Origin: Pseudomonas sp. Fl4BN1
GTDB lineage: Bacteria > Pseudomonadota > Gammaproteobacteria > Pseudomonadales > Pseudomonadaceae
Direction: 5' to 3'
Length of the DNA: 64,000 bases
NCBI RefSeq assembly: GCF_009908285.1
Contig: NZ_JAAARM010000016.1
Span: forward strand, 94,345 to 158,344
The position numbers were made by a program, and so were the translations under genes. This document shows positions 17,735 through 27,443 of this stretch, in pieces (within the stretch, counting starts at the first letter, position 1; every line of letters starts with the position of its first letter). Under the pieces are notes generated by a model, which did not search any database, was not told the DNA's origin, and was given only the letters and a program-made list of their open reading frames with translations.

Positions 17735-19490
17735 AGTTGCCTTGGAGAAATCATTCAATGGCCAGGTTTCCAGGTGCCCTGACGGGACTCGGCAACACTT
17801 GTCCAGAAGCTGTTTGAGTTTGCTTCTGATGCTGCCGGGACTGGCGACTGCTGCGGTAAATGTGCCCAACGTGGGGCAGGCTGCGGTGTATGTGCCCAAC
17901 GCCGGGCAGGCGATGCGTGACATTGAGGCCACGCAACCGGCCTTGCCGGAGCCGCCGGCGCCGGAACTGGACCTGCCGGCGAAGCCGCCGAGCGCCCCTG
18001 CCCAGGCTCCGGATACCTCCGGCATCCGCCTGCAGGTCAACGATTTCGTGATCGTCGGCAATCAGGTGTTCAGCAACGAGACGCTGCAGGCTGAGCTGGC
18101 GGACCTCAAGGGTCAGGAACTGGATCTGAACCAGCTGCGCGCGGCTGCCGAGCGTCTGACCACCTATTACCAGAACCAGGGCTACATGCTGGCCCGGGCC
18201 TTCCTGCCGGCCCAGGACATCGAGGACGGCGTGGTACGTATCGAGGTCATGGAAGGCCGTTACGGCCGTATTCAAGTGAACAACCAGTCCCGGGCCCTGA
18301 ATTCAGTGATCACCGGCCCGCTGTCGTTGTTGCAAAGCGATGCCGCGGTGCGCAGTGACGATCTTGAGCGCAGCCTGCTGCTGTTGAGCGACCTTCCCGG
18401 GGTCCGGGTCAAGGGCACCCTGAGTGCCGGTGAGCAGCGCGGCACCACCGACCTGCTGGTCAATGCACAGCCCGGACCCTGGGCCAGCGGCACCCTGGAA
18501 GCCGACAACTTCGGCGGCTACTACACCGGCGAATATCGCCTGGGGGGCAGCCTCAACCTCAACAACCCCTTGCGCCTGGGCGACCAGCTCAACTTGCGGG
18601 TGCTGGGCAGTGATGAGGACCAGCGCTACTACCGCGCCGCCTACAAACTCCCGGTAGGCCCCTGGTCGACCAGCCTGGGCGTGGCCTATTCGCGGATGAA
18701 CTACGAGTTGAGCCGCGACTTCGAGGTGCTGGAGGCCCACGGCGAGGCCAGCATCGGCAGTGTCTTCATCACCCAACCGCTGATCCGCAGCCGCACCTTC
18801 GATCTCAGCGCCCAGCTGCAGTACGAGGACAAGCGCCTGCGGGACGACATCGACCTGTTCGAAGTCAGCAGCCAGAAGCATGTGGAACTCTGGAGCCTGA
18901 GCCTCAACGGCAACTCCCAGGACAGCCTGCTCGGCGGCGGGCAGAACTTCTTCTACCTCACCTACGGCAGTGGCCGGTTGAGCATCGACGACCCGATGGA
19001 CCAGTGGCGCGACCACTTCACGGCCGGCACCAACGGTGGCTTTCAGAAGCTCAACCTGAATGCCGCGCGCCTGCAGTACCTGAGCCCGCGCTTCCAGCTC
19101 TACAGCCAGTTCAACGGCCAATGGTCCTCGACCAACCTGGACAGCTCGGAAAAATTCGGCATCGGCGGGCCCTTCGATGTGCGCGCCTATCCCCAGGGTA
19201 CCGGCAGCGGCGACCAGGGCTGGCAGGCCAGCCTGGAGCTGCGCTTCCTCCCGGCCCCGCGCTGGCAGCTCAAGGCGTTTATCGATCACGGCGCGGTGCA
19301 GGTCAACAAGCGCCCCTGGATCCACGATGAGAACCGCCGCCAGCTTTCGGGCGCCGGTGTGGGTGCCAGTTGGAGCGGTCCTTCGCAACAGATCAGCGTG
19401 ACCAGTGCCTGGGCCCTGGACAACAACCAGGAAGGCAGCGGCCCCGAGCGCACGCCGCGAATCTGGGCCAGCGCGACACAGTATTTCTGA
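17709..19490 (+). CDS. TpsB outer-membrane transporter (ShlB/FhaC/HecB family)
   Basis: A 593-residue two-partner-secretion pore. After an N-terminal hydrophobic segment and a Pro-rich linker, POTRA domains cover roughly residues 100-260 (LQVNDFVIVGNQVFSNETL, YYQNQGYMLARAFLPAQDIEDG). A 16-strand beta barrel follows, ending in WASATQYF with terminal Phe. The barrel motif EKFGIGGPFDVRAYP corresponds to the conserved loop-6 region of FhaC. GTG at 17709 is supported by GGGGAG seven bases upstream and overlaps the chaperone gene by 26 bp; the N-terminus before the hydrophobic segment is unusually long, so the exact start is uncertain. It should export the TpsA proteins encoded next. Confidence 0.9.
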   Translation: MEVRGYKTEVALEKSFNGQVSRCPDGTRQHLSRSCLSLLLMLPGLATAAVNVPNVGQAAVYVPNAGQAMRDIEATQPALPEPPAPELDLPAKPPSAPAQAPDTSGIRLQVNDFVIVGNQVFSNETLQAELADLKGQELDLNQLRAAAERLTTYYQNQGYMLARAFLPAQDIEDGVVRIEVMEGRYGRIQVNNQSRALNSVITGPLSLLQSDAAVRSDDLERSLLLLSDLPGVRVKGTLSAGEQRGTTDLLVNAQPGPWASGTLEADNFGGYYTGEYRLGGSLNLNNPLRLGDQLNLRVLGSDEDQRYYRAAYKLPVGPWSTSLGVAYSRMNYELSRDFEVLEAHGEASIGSVFITQPLIRSRTFDLSAQLQYEDKRLRDDIDLFEVSSQKHVELWSLSLNGNSQDSLLGGGQNFFYLTYGSGRLSIDDPMDQWRDHFTAGTNGGFQKLNLNAARLQYLSPRFQLYSQFNGQWSSTNLDSSEKFGIGGPFDVRAYPQGTGSGDQGWQASLELRFLPAPRWQLKAFIDHGAVQVNKRPWIHDENRRQLSGAGVGASWSGPSQQISVTSAWALDNNQEGSGPERTPRIWASATQYF

Positions 19491-19519
19491 AGGCGCGCGT
19501 GCGCTTCGGATGTAGTGCC

Positions 19520-19540
19520 GCCCTGCATAGGGTGCAGGGC
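19520..19540 (+). promoter_or_regulatory. Hairpin upstream of first tpsA gene
   Basis: GCCCTGCA (19520-19527) pairs perfectly with TGCAGGGC (19533-19540) over a 5-nt loop, 26 bp before the start codon at 19567. No T tract follows. The other two tpsA genes have a comparable TGCA-containing inverted repeat in the same place. Confidence 0.45.
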
Positions 19541-19566
19541 GTTAATCAGCAAAATAAGGAGTCAAC

Positions 19567-22500
19567 GTGAATAAGGTTTATGCATTGGTATGGAACCAGG
19601 CCCAGGGCTGCTGGAGTGTGGCCGACGAAGGGGCGCGGCGCCGTCGGCGTTCCGGAACCCGCAAAGGCCTGGTGGTGATGGTGGCCGGGTTGCTGGGCAT
19701 AGGCGCTTTACCTATGGCCTTCGCGCTGCCGACTGGAGAAAACATAACCTTCGGACAGGCAGACATCCTGACGTTCGAGAATGGCAAACAGATGTCGATC
19801 AACCAGCACTCGGACAAGCTGATCACCGAGTGGAACGACTTCAGCGTGAACCGCGGCCAGACGGTGACCTTCAGCCAGCCGACCAAGACCTCGGTCGCCC
19901 TGAACCGGGTGATCGGCGTCAACGGCAGTAATATCCAGGGGCAGATCAACGCCAACGGCCGGGTGTTCCTGATCAACCCCAATGGCGTGGTATTCGGCAA
20001 CAACGCTCAGGTCAACGTCGGTGGCCTGGTGGTCTCGACCAAGAACATCAGCGATGACAACTTCAAGGCCGGCAACTACAAGTTTGCCGGGACCTCACAA
20101 GCTGAAATCGTCAACAACGGCGTGATTACTACCACCGATGGTGGCAGTGTGGCCCTGCTCGGCAAGAGCGTGCGCAACGAAGGCGACATCAAGGCGCAAA
20201 AGGGCCGTGTGGCCCTGGGTGGCGGCGACGCGTTCACCGTCAGCTTCGACAGCAACAACCTGCTGGACCTGAAAGTCGATGCCGCGGCGATCAATGCGCT
20301 GGTCAGCAACGGCGGCCTGCTCAAGGCCGATGGCGGGCAGGTGTTGATGACCGCACGCAGTGCCGGCTCGATGCTGCAGACCGTGGTCAACAACCAGGGC
20401 GCCATCGAAGCCAATACCCTGTCGCGCAAGGCCGGCAAGATCACCCTGGACGGCGGTGATGTCGGCGTGGTCAACGTCGGTGGCTCGATGAGCGCCAACG
20501 CACTGACTTCGATCGGTGATGGCGGTGTCGTGGAGACCAAGGGCGCCGACACCAAGGTGCAACTGGCCGCCCGGGTCAACACCTTGGCCACCAATGGCAA
20601 GGCCGGTACCTGGAAGATCAGTTCCACCGATATCAATGTCAGCCCAACCTCCACCCCCGGCAGCAACAACGTGTATGCCGATACCCTGTCGTTTAACCTG
20701 GCTTCCACCAACGTCGAGTTGAGCAGCAAGTCCGGCGACGTTTCGATCGACGGTGACATCAACTGGAGCAGCGGCAATCACTTGAACGTCGCTTCGGCCC
20801 GGGACATCAACCTCAATAAAAACCTGAAGGCCAGCGGTACAGGCGCCCGTGTCGAGCTCCAGGCCGATCGGGACATCAAGCTCAATGGTGCGGTAGCGCT
20901 GACCGGTGCCAACAGCAGCCTCGGCCTGGTCTACGGCAACAGCTATGTCCTGGGCGATCGCGGCCAGGTCACCCTGTCCGGCAGCGGCGCTTCGTTCGAC
21001 GTCAATGATGACCTGTACACAGTGATCCAGAACTCCGCGCAGTTGCAGGCGATCGGCACCAACCTCGGTGGCCTGTATGTGCTGGGCAATGACATCAAGG
21101 GCACCGGCATCATCAAGACCATTGGTGGCAACAGACAGTTCAACGGAATCTTCGAGGGCCTAGGCAATACCATCAGTGGTTTCACCGTCAATACCGATGG
21201 GCCTTACGGTGGTCTGTTCGGTCGATCGTCCGGCAGTATCAGCAACCTCAAGCTGGCGTCGATGAGAATCAACGGTACTACCTCCAACTCAGGCTTCGGA
21301 AAAATCGGTGGCTTGGTGGGCGAGAACACCGGCCGCATCGAAAACGTCAGTGGCACCAACCTGGTCGTGAACGCCAACAGCAATCAGACCAACACCGTCG
21401 GTGGCCTGGTCGGCGTCAACGCCGGCGGCAGCATCAACCGTGGATCGGTGACCGGTACGGTGACCGGTAACAACAACACCTTGGCCATGGGCGGCCTGGT
21501 CGGCGAAAACAATGTTGGCCGCGCCGGTGTGGGGAGCATTACCAATAGCTCCACCAACGTGCAGGTGTTGGGCACCGTACAGCTCAGTGAGGTGGGTGGC
21601 ATGGGCGGCCTGGTGGGGATCAACAAGGGCGGGGAAATCAAGGGCTCTTCGAGTGCCGGTACGATCGGAACGGGTTTCCGTCCACCCGTTAACCCACCCG
21701 TTCGCCCACCTTACATCGACCCGAACCTGGGTGGTTTGGTGGGCTACAACCAAGGCGGCCTGATTGAGAACGCCAGTTCCTCGGTCAATGTCTGGGGTTA
21801 TGCCGCCAGCCGCATCGGTGGTCTGGTGGGGACCAACAAAAGTGGCACCATCATCGACTCCAGCGCCAGTGGTGCAGTTACGGGTGCAGCGTCCTTGGCC
21901 GCAGGTGGCTTGGTGGGCTTCAACCAGAACAGCGAGCTGAAGAACGTCAAGGCCACTGGTACGGTCACTGACTCCACCGGCACCAACATTGGCGGTCTGG
22001 TGGGCAAGAGCGAGGACAGCCAGATCCACACCGCGGAAGCGACCGGCAATGTGACAGGTGGTGCCAACAGCAATGTCGGTGGCCTCATCGGACACAACTT
22101 TGGCGGCAACACCGAATATGTCGTGGCTCGTGGCAATGCCAGCGGCGGCAACATCAGCAACGTCGGCGGGTTGGTGGGTTACAACGACGGTGACCTGAGT
22201 TCGGCCGAAGCCAGTGGTAACGTCCGCGGCGGCGTCACCAGCTTCGTCGGCGGCCTGGTGGGTACCAATGGCGACCTTGTCGATCACCGCATCAATAGCG
22301 CATCGGCCAAAGGCGACGTAGTGGGCGGTGATCGGAGTGCGGTTGGCGGCCTGGTCGGTCAGAACAAGTCGTTCATCACCAACTCCCTGGCCGATGGCCA
22401 GGTGAGCGGCGGCGTCTCTGCCCTCCTGGGCGGACTGGTCGGCTTGAACACGGGCGATCTGCGTAACTCTTCGGCCTCCGGCAAGATCAACTTCGTTGCG

Positions 22501-22626
22501 CGCAACGCCCAGACCTACGGTGGCCTGGTCGGGGTCAACTACGGCGACATGCGCTACAACAGGGCGGAGGAGCTGGCGGCGCAAGTGCCAGCGGTCGGCC
22601 TGAACGAGGGCGATATCCGCAACTGA
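19567..22626 (+). CDS. TpsA-family filamentous adhesin 1 (CupB5-like), 14 GGLVG repeats
   Basis: A 1019-residue secreted adhesin. The extended signal peptide (ESPR) starts MNKVYALVWNQAQGCW, continues through a basic stretch, and ends near FALPTG, about residue 54. The TPS secretion domain follows, with SVALNRVIG and the NPNGV hallmark near residue 137. The C-terminal third contains 14 GGLVG or GGLIG repeats (GLUG-type), spaced roughly every 20-30 residues. No toxin, RTX or VENN-type C-terminus is present, so an adhesive role is likely. Length is close to what I recall for P. aeruginosa CupB5. The upstream TpsB should export it. Confidence 0.9.
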   Translation: MNKVYALVWNQAQGCWSVADEGARRRRRSGTRKGLVVMVAGLLGIGALPMAFALPTGENITFGQADILTFENGKQMSINQHSDKLITEWNDFSVNRGQTVTFSQPTKTSVALNRVIGVNGSNIQGQINANGRVFLINPNGVVFGNNAQVNVGGLVVSTKNISDDNFKAGNYKFAGTSQAEIVNNGVITTTDGGSVALLGKSVRNEGDIKAQKGRVALGGGDAFTVSFDSNNLLDLKVDAAAINALVSNGGLLKADGGQVLMTARSAGSMLQTVVNNQGAIEANTLSRKAGKITLDGGDVGVVNVGGSMSANALTSIGDGGVVETKGADTKVQLAARVNTLATNGKAGTWKISSTDINVSPTSTPGSNNVYADTLSFNLASTNVELSSKSGDVSIDGDINWSSGNHLNVASARDINLNKNLKASGTGARVELQADRDIKLNGAVALTGANSSLGLVYGNSYVLGDRGQVTLSGSGASFDVNDDLYTVIQNSAQLQAIGTNLGGLYVLGNDIKGTGIIKTIGGNRQFNGIFEGLGNTISGFTVNTDGPYGGLFGRSSGSISNLKLASMRINGTTSNSGFGKIGGLVGENTGRIENVSGTNLVVNANSNQTNTVGGLVGVNAGGSINRGSVTGTVTGNNNTLAMGGLVGENNVGRAGVGSITNSSTNVQVLGTVQLSEVGGMGGLVGINKGGEIKGSSSAGTIGTGFRPPVNPPVRPPYIDPNLGGLVGYNQGGLIENASSSVNVWGYAASRIGGLVGTNKSGTIIDSSASGAVTGAASLAAGGLVGFNQNSELKNVKATGTVTDSTGTNIGGLVGKSEDSQIHTAEATGNVTGGANSNVGGLIGHNFGGNTEYVVARGNASGGNISNVGGLVGYNDGDLSSAEASGNVRGGVTSFVGGLVGTNGDLVDHRINSASAKGDVVGGDRSAVGGLVGQNKSFITNSLADGQVSGGVSALLGGLVGLNTGDLRNSSASGKINFVARNAQTYGGLVGVNYGDMRYNRAEELAAQVPAVGLNEGDIRN

Positions 22627-22751
22627 TGACCGGTACCCACTGATCTGAGGAAGGGCAGTTCCCCGGTGCACCTGGCTGATGCCTGGCGTATCGGGTGCTG
22701 ACTGATGACGGGTACCTGCTTGTCTCGTTCCTTGATGATCTTTCTTAAGGG

Positions 22752-22771
22752 TGGCCGGAAGCAGCCGGCCA
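22752..22771. repeat. Inverted repeat between tpsA1 and tip gene
   Basis: TGGCCGG (22752-22758) and CCGGCCA (22765-22771) are perfect inverted copies around a 6-nt loop. No T tract follows, so it is not a clear terminator; it may modulate expression of the downstream gene. Confidence 0.35.
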
Positions 22772-22855
22772 TTGTTGGACAACCCATCTCGTTTGTGCAG
22801 GGCATGGCCGTTCACATAGGCGGTGCTCCAACAGTGCAGACAGGGAGAAAGACAG

Positions 22856-23998
22856 ATGATTCGCCAATGGCTGAGGCTTGTAACCGAGCGTAGACCGCTG
22901 TCCCTGTGGGTTCATGGCGTCGTGCTTGCAGCGATGCTTTGCGGCTGGGTCGGCACGGAAGCGCGCGCAGCCTCGGTGAACGGTTATGCCAGGGGCTGCG
23001 ACGTCACCAGCAACGCCGTTACGCAATGGGTGCTGGTCAACCCGTTGAACACCAATACCGCGGTGGGAACCGTGTTATGGCAGCGTACGCTGACCTTGCA
23101 TACCAGTTTCAACCTGGCTGTCTCCGGCAGACCTCGGGAGCTGGTGACTGCGGGGCATTGGACCCTCGGTACGCCGCAGTACGATGGCGCCGCGCCTACC
23201 GATGTCGCCGGCATTGGCCTGCGACTGGATGTTGCTCCTCGAGGGAGCAAGAAAATACGGGTGACCCAGGGCACCTACCCGATTGCCTTGGAAAAAAATG
23301 ACGACCTGGTCTTTGAGAGCGGTTTACCCAAGCAGACCATGGTCACCCAGGTTGTTCAATCACTGATCCTGACCGTGCAACCGGATCAGTTGCCCACGGG
23401 CACCCTCAAAGTGACTCAGGTAACAGGCTCTTCCTACCTGCAGTTGTATGCGTACGACCTGGAAAAAAACGAGTCGACCCTGGGGGCCCAATTGAGCCAG
23501 CTCAGCACACCGCTGACCGGCAGTTGCCGCACGAGCCTGGTCATGGGCGGCATGGACTTCAACATGAACATCGAGCTGCCCAAGACCTGCGTGGTGGAAG
23601 CCTACAAAGATATCGGAGTGCGCTTGGGGCGCTTCGCCCTGTCGGACTTTCCCCAGGTTAACGCTACCTCGCCTGCGGTTCCCTTCAGTATCGGGTTGAG
23701 CCGTTGTTCGATGCAGGCCAAGCCTCGCATCAGCTTTATCGACAAGTCAGGGGGCTCGTCGGTCAGGGGCGTACTGGGCCTGATCAACTCCCAGACCCGG
23801 GGGTTCGGCATTGTCATGACCAATGGGCTGACTTCGGAGCGCATCGAGTACAGCGGCCAGAGCTACGAGATGCAGCGCATCGGCGATGGCGCAAGCATTC
23901 CCCTGCGAGCCAGCTACATCCGCATTGGCAATGACCGGGAAGTCCAGGCCGGGGGGGCTGCCAACGGGGCCGCAGAGTTCACTTTTACCTTCCCATGA
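22856..23998 (+). CDS. Fimbrial tip-like adhesin / minor subunit (CupB6-like)
   Basis: A 380-residue exported protein. An N-terminal signal (hydrophobic VVLAAMLCGWVG, cleavage near ARA-AS at about residue 38) precedes a two-domain protein. The C-terminal 140 residues, starting near CRTSLVMGGMDFNMNIELPKTC (described in parts), carry fimbrial-fold features: paired Cys, FALSDFP, PFSIGLSRC and a terminal EFTFTFP strand suited to chaperone donor-strand complementation. The N-terminal domain would be the receptor-binding part. The start at 22856 has GGGAGAAAG upstream. The gene occupies the position of cupB6, but here two more tpsA genes follow. Confidence 0.75.
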   Translation: MIRQWLRLVTERRPLSLWVHGVVLAAMLCGWVGTEARAASVNGYARGCDVTSNAVTQWVLVNPLNTNTAVGTVLWQRTLTLHTSFNLAVSGRPRELVTAGHWTLGTPQYDGAAPTDVAGIGLRLDVAPRGSKKIRVTQGTYPIALEKNDDLVFESGLPKQTMVTQVVQSLILTVQPDQLPTGTLKVTQVTGSSYLQLYAYDLEKNESTLGAQLSQLSTPLTGSCRTSLVMGGMDFNMNIELPKTCVVEAYKDIGVRLGRFALSDFPQVNATSPAVPFSIGLSRCSMQAKPRISFIDKSGGSSVRGVLGLINSQTRGFGIVMTNGLTSERIEYSGQSYEMQRIGDGASIPLRASYIRIGNDREVQAGGAANGAAEFTFTFP

Positions 23999-24098
23999 TC
24001 GCGACCGGTCATTGAGCCGGTTCGTCCGTGGGCGAGTTCTACCCAACACCGTCGTTCAGTTTTGAAGGCCTAGCGAGCGCTTCAGCGGCAGTGCCGTG

Positions 24099-24114
24099 CT
24101 GCAAAGGTTTGCAG
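24099..24114 (+). promoter_or_regulatory. Palindromic element upstream of second tpsA gene
   Basis: CTGCAAA-GG-TTTGCAG is a perfect 7-bp inverted repeat located 28 bp before the start at 24143. An almost identical element precedes the third tpsA gene. Confidence 0.5.
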
Positions 24115-24142
24115 TACGTAGACAAATCGATATGGAGTTTGC

Positions 24143-27133
24143 ATGAACAAGATCTATGCGTTGGTATGGAACCAGGCCCAGGGCTGCTGGAACGTCACTC
24201 ACGAAGGCGCCCGGCGTCGGCGTACCGGTTCCGGCAAGGGCCTGGTGGTGGCTGTTGCCAGTCTCCTGGCATTGACCGGGTTGCCCTCGGCGTTTGCCTT
24301 GCCCACCGGCGGGGAGGTGGTGTCCGGCACTGCCGACATCCTTACCCAGGGCTCGAACATGTCGATCAATCAGCATACGGACAAGCTGACCACGAATTGG
24401 AATGACTTCAGTGTTCAGTCCAATCAATCGGTGACCTTCAACCAGCCTTCCAGCACCTCGATTGCCCTGAACCGGGTTGTCGGTGTCAACGGTAGTAACA
24501 TCCAAGGGCAGATTAACGCCAATGGCCGGGTGTTCCTGATCAACCCCAACGGGGTGGTGTTTGGCCAAGGCTCACAGGTGAATGTCGGCGGCCTGGTGGC
24601 TACGACCCGCGACATCAGCGATGCCGATTTCAAGGCCGGCAACTACAAGTTCACCGGCGACTCGGCGGCCGAGGTCGTCAACCAGGGTTCCATCACTGCC
24701 GCTGACGGCGGTGGCGTTGCGCTGCTCGGGGCCAAGGTGACCAACCAAGGCACGATCACGGCGCAGAATGGGCGTGTTGCACTGGCCGCAGGCAATGGCT
24801 TCACCGTCAGCTTCGACGACAACCAACTGCTGGACCTGCACGTCGACAGCGCAGCGCTCAACGCGCTGGTGCACAACACCAAAACCGGCCTGCTCAAGGC
24901 CGATGGCGGGCAGGTGCTGATGACCGCCAAGAGCGCGGGCTCGATGCTGCAGACGGTGGTCAACAACCAGGGCACTATCGAAGCCAACACCCTGTCGCAA
25001 AAAGCCGGGCGCATTACCCTGGATGGCGGCGACGTGGGCGTGGTCAGTGTCGATGGCTCGCTGCACGCCAGTGCGCTGGACGGCAAGGGCGATGGTGGGG
25101 TGGTCGAGACCCGGGGCGCCACCACCCGGGCGCAGCTGACGACCAAGGTCGACACCCAGTCCAGGAATGGCCGCACGGGCACCTGGAAGATCGCCAGCAA
25201 CGAAGTCAAGGTTGGCTCCTTCTTCAACGCCAACAGCAACACTGCCCATGCCGACACCGTGTCGCGCAACCTGGCCACGACCAATATCGAACTGGCCAGT
25301 GGCAAGGGCGATGTAGCGGTGGAAAACGGGCTGCGCTGGTCCAGCGGTAACCAGTTGACCCTCTCTTCGGCCAAAGACATCCGCCTGGATGACCGCCTGT
25401 CTGCCACTGGCGCCAATGCCCGGGTCGAACTCAACGCCCAGGGTGGCATCAAGCTCAACCGTCAACTGACGCTGAGCGGCAGCAACAGCAGCCTCGGGCT
25501 GAACCACGGTAGTGGGTTTGTCATGGGCCAGAATAGCGGCGTCACGCTGTCCGGCAACGGGGCCCGTTTCGACGCCAACGGCCAAGCCTACCGCGTCATT
25601 CAAGACACCACGCAGTTGCAGGCGATCGATCAGGACCTGGCAGGTCGCTACGTCCTGGGCAACTCCATCAACAGCAGTAACCGCCTGACCTCGATCGGTG
25701 AGCAGCAGGCCTTCAGTGGCATCTTCGATGGCCTGGGCAACACCCTCAGCGGTTTGACGATCAACAGCAACGGCACCGATGGCGGACTGTTCGCCAGCTC
25801 GTCCGGCAGCATCGGCAACCTCAAGCTGGCCTCGTTGACCATCAACGGTGCCATGCCCACCTCCGGTTCCAGTGCTGTCGGTGGCTTGGTCGGACGCAAC
25901 AGCGGGAGCATTGCCAACGTCAGCGCCAGCAATCTGCGGGTAAATGCCAAGAGCCGACAGGACAACGTGATCGGCGGGCTGGTGGGCAGCAACGTCGGTG
26001 GCTCCATCGACGCCTCGTCGATAAGCGGTGTGGTACTGGGCAATAGCTACACCTCGGCGGCCGGTGGCCTGGTGGGCGAGAACCGTCAGGTGGACGGTAG
26101 TGGCGGTACAGTGACCAACAGCAGCGCCGATGTCCGGCTCACCGCCAGCATCGCCAGCAATGCCGAGGGCGGAGTGGGTGGGTTGGTGGGCATCAACCAT
26201 CAAGGACTGATTGCCGATTCCTCCAGTTCGGGAGCGGTTTCCAGTGGCAACAGCTACAGCTACAAGGGCACCAACCTGGGCGGCCTGGTGGGTTACAACC
26301 AAGGCGGTCGTATCGAGCGCTCCCAGTCTTCGGCAACGGTATCCGGCACTGGCGCGAGCAACGCCGGAGGCCTGGTCGGTCGCAACGAATCGGGCCGGAT
26401 CAGTGATTCGGTAGCCAGTGGCAGGTTGCAGGGCAACAGCTTTGCCACGGCTGGTGGCCTGGTGGGGCTGAACCACGACAGCGTGCTGCGCAACGTCAAC
26501 GCCAGCGGCGCGGTGAATGCGGGGAACAGCCTGCACATCGGTGGCCTGGTGGGGCAGAACCTTGACAGTGACATCGGCCTTGCCGAAGCGTCCGGCCTGG
26601 TTCAGGGCGGTAGCAACAGCACTGTAGGTGGGCTTGTTGGTTCCAACGCTGGTGGGCTCATTGCCAACTCCCTGGCCTTGGGCAATGTCACTGGCAAGGA
26701 TCAAAGCCATGTCGGTGGGCTCATCGGCTACAACGCCGGGGACCTGAAGTCAGTCGAGGCCCATGGTGATGTCAGTGGCGGTGCCAAGAGCGCGGTCGGC
26801 GGTCTGGTGGGTACTCATGGCGTTGCCAAGGGTGACAGCCTCATCGACACCGCTTCGGCCAAGGGCAATGTCTCCGGGGGCAGTTACAGCATGGCCGGCG
26901 GCCTGGTGGGGCAGAACAATGCGCGGATCGTCAACACGCTCGCCAGTGGCGAGGTTTCGGGCAGCCGTGATGCCCGTCTGGGTGGCCTGGCGGGGGTGGA
27001 CCTGGGTGACATTCGTCAATCCGCAGCCTTCGGCAATATCAACGTGATTGCTCCCAACTACGCAAGCACGGGCTACGACCGCCCATTGAATCAGGCAGCC
27101 AACCTCAACCAGGGCGAGCAGCGTAACTGGTGA
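24143..27133 (+). CDS. TpsA-family filamentous adhesin 2, 13 GGLVG-type repeats
   Basis: A 996-residue paralog of adhesin 1. The ESPR start MNKIYALVWNQAQGCWNV is nearly identical to the other two copies, a basic stretch and hydrophobic core end near FALPTG, and the TPS domain has SIALNRVVG and INPNGV. Thirteen GGLVG-type repeats (including one GGLIG and one GGLAG) fill the C-terminal third, closing with NQAANLNQGEQRNW. No effector domain is present. High similarity to its neighbours in order and wording of motifs indicates tandem duplication, with the tip gene lying between copies 1 and 2. Confidence 0.9.
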   Translation: MNKIYALVWNQAQGCWNVTHEGARRRRTGSGKGLVVAVASLLALTGLPSAFALPTGGEVVSGTADILTQGSNMSINQHTDKLTTNWNDFSVQSNQSVTFNQPSSTSIALNRVVGVNGSNIQGQINANGRVFLINPNGVVFGQGSQVNVGGLVATTRDISDADFKAGNYKFTGDSAAEVVNQGSITAADGGGVALLGAKVTNQGTITAQNGRVALAAGNGFTVSFDDNQLLDLHVDSAALNALVHNTKTGLLKADGGQVLMTAKSAGSMLQTVVNNQGTIEANTLSQKAGRITLDGGDVGVVSVDGSLHASALDGKGDGGVVETRGATTRAQLTTKVDTQSRNGRTGTWKIASNEVKVGSFFNANSNTAHADTVSRNLATTNIELASGKGDVAVENGLRWSSGNQLTLSSAKDIRLDDRLSATGANARVELNAQGGIKLNRQLTLSGSNSSLGLNHGSGFVMGQNSGVTLSGNGARFDANGQAYRVIQDTTQLQAIDQDLAGRYVLGNSINSSNRLTSIGEQQAFSGIFDGLGNTLSGLTINSNGTDGGLFASSSGSIGNLKLASLTINGAMPTSGSSAVGGLVGRNSGSIANVSASNLRVNAKSRQDNVIGGLVGSNVGGSIDASSISGVVLGNSYTSAAGGLVGENRQVDGSGGTVTNSSADVRLTASIASNAEGGVGGLVGINHQGLIADSSSSGAVSSGNSYSYKGTNLGGLVGYNQGGRIERSQSSATVSGTGASNAGGLVGRNESGRISDSVASGRLQGNSFATAGGLVGLNHDSVLRNVNASGAVNAGNSLHIGGLVGQNLDSDIGLAEASGLVQGGSNSTVGGLVGSNAGGLIANSLALGNVTGKDQSHVGGLIGYNAGDLKSVEAHGDVSGGAKSAVGGLVGTHGVAKGDSLIDTASAKGNVSGGSYSMAGGLVGQNNARIVNTLASGEVSGSRDARLGGLAGVDLGDIRQSAAFGNINVIAPNYASTGYDRPLNQAANLNQGEQRNW

Positions 27134-27166
27134 TCTGCACCTCTTGATCCAAGGAGATGGTCACTC

Positions 27167-27202
27167 CCTCGGTATGCCGTGCGCAAACACGGCATACCGA
27201 GG
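27167..27202. repeat. 15-bp perfect inverted repeat between tpsA2 and tpsA3
   Basis: CCTCGGTATGCCGTG (27167-27181) and its exact reverse complement (27188-27202) flank a 6-nt loop CGCAAA. It begins 34 bp after the tpsA2 stop and has no T tract. It could be a weak terminator or an RNA-stabilising hairpin that sets tpsA3 expression below tpsA2. The rest of the 310-bp gap holds no gene. Confidence 0.7.
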
Positions 27203-27400
27203 CTTGCCTGATCCAGGGCTGCTATTGGCCCTGTTCTCTTTTCTGTCCTTTCTGACGGCTGGCGGCAGTCAGCCGTTGCTGCATAGCACTTTTTTCCGAG
27301 TGATCCGCTGTGACGGGCGCAATACATGGCCCGAGGCTGCGTGAGTGCTTGGCCGTGTTTCTGCCGGAGCCGTTGTGCCCCAGCAGGTGTTGTGTCGCCT

Positions 27401-27414
27401 TGCAAAGGTTTGCA
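27401..27414 (+). promoter_or_regulatory. Palindromic element upstream of third tpsA gene
   Basis: TGCAAA-GG-TTTGCA, a 6-bp inverted repeat 29 bp before the start at 27444. It is the same core and spacer as at 24099-24114, and both are followed by a similar GAT-rich leader, so leader and gene were duplicated together. Confidence 0.5.
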
Positions 27415-27443
27415 GGGTTTTGATCAGTCGATAAGGAATCTTT

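Noticed and set aside
21200..22600. Regularly spaced repeats in TpsA1 that could be mistaken for a CRISPR or tandem-repeat array
   Set aside because: They are in-frame, degenerate codons for GGLVG-type protein repeats, not identical DNA repeats with unique spacers.
24572..26710. A 712-codon minus-strand frame under TpsA2 (and a similar one, 27222-29291, under TpsA3)
   Set aside because: Repetitive composition mirrors the GGLVG-coding DNA on the plus strand; no promoter or domain.
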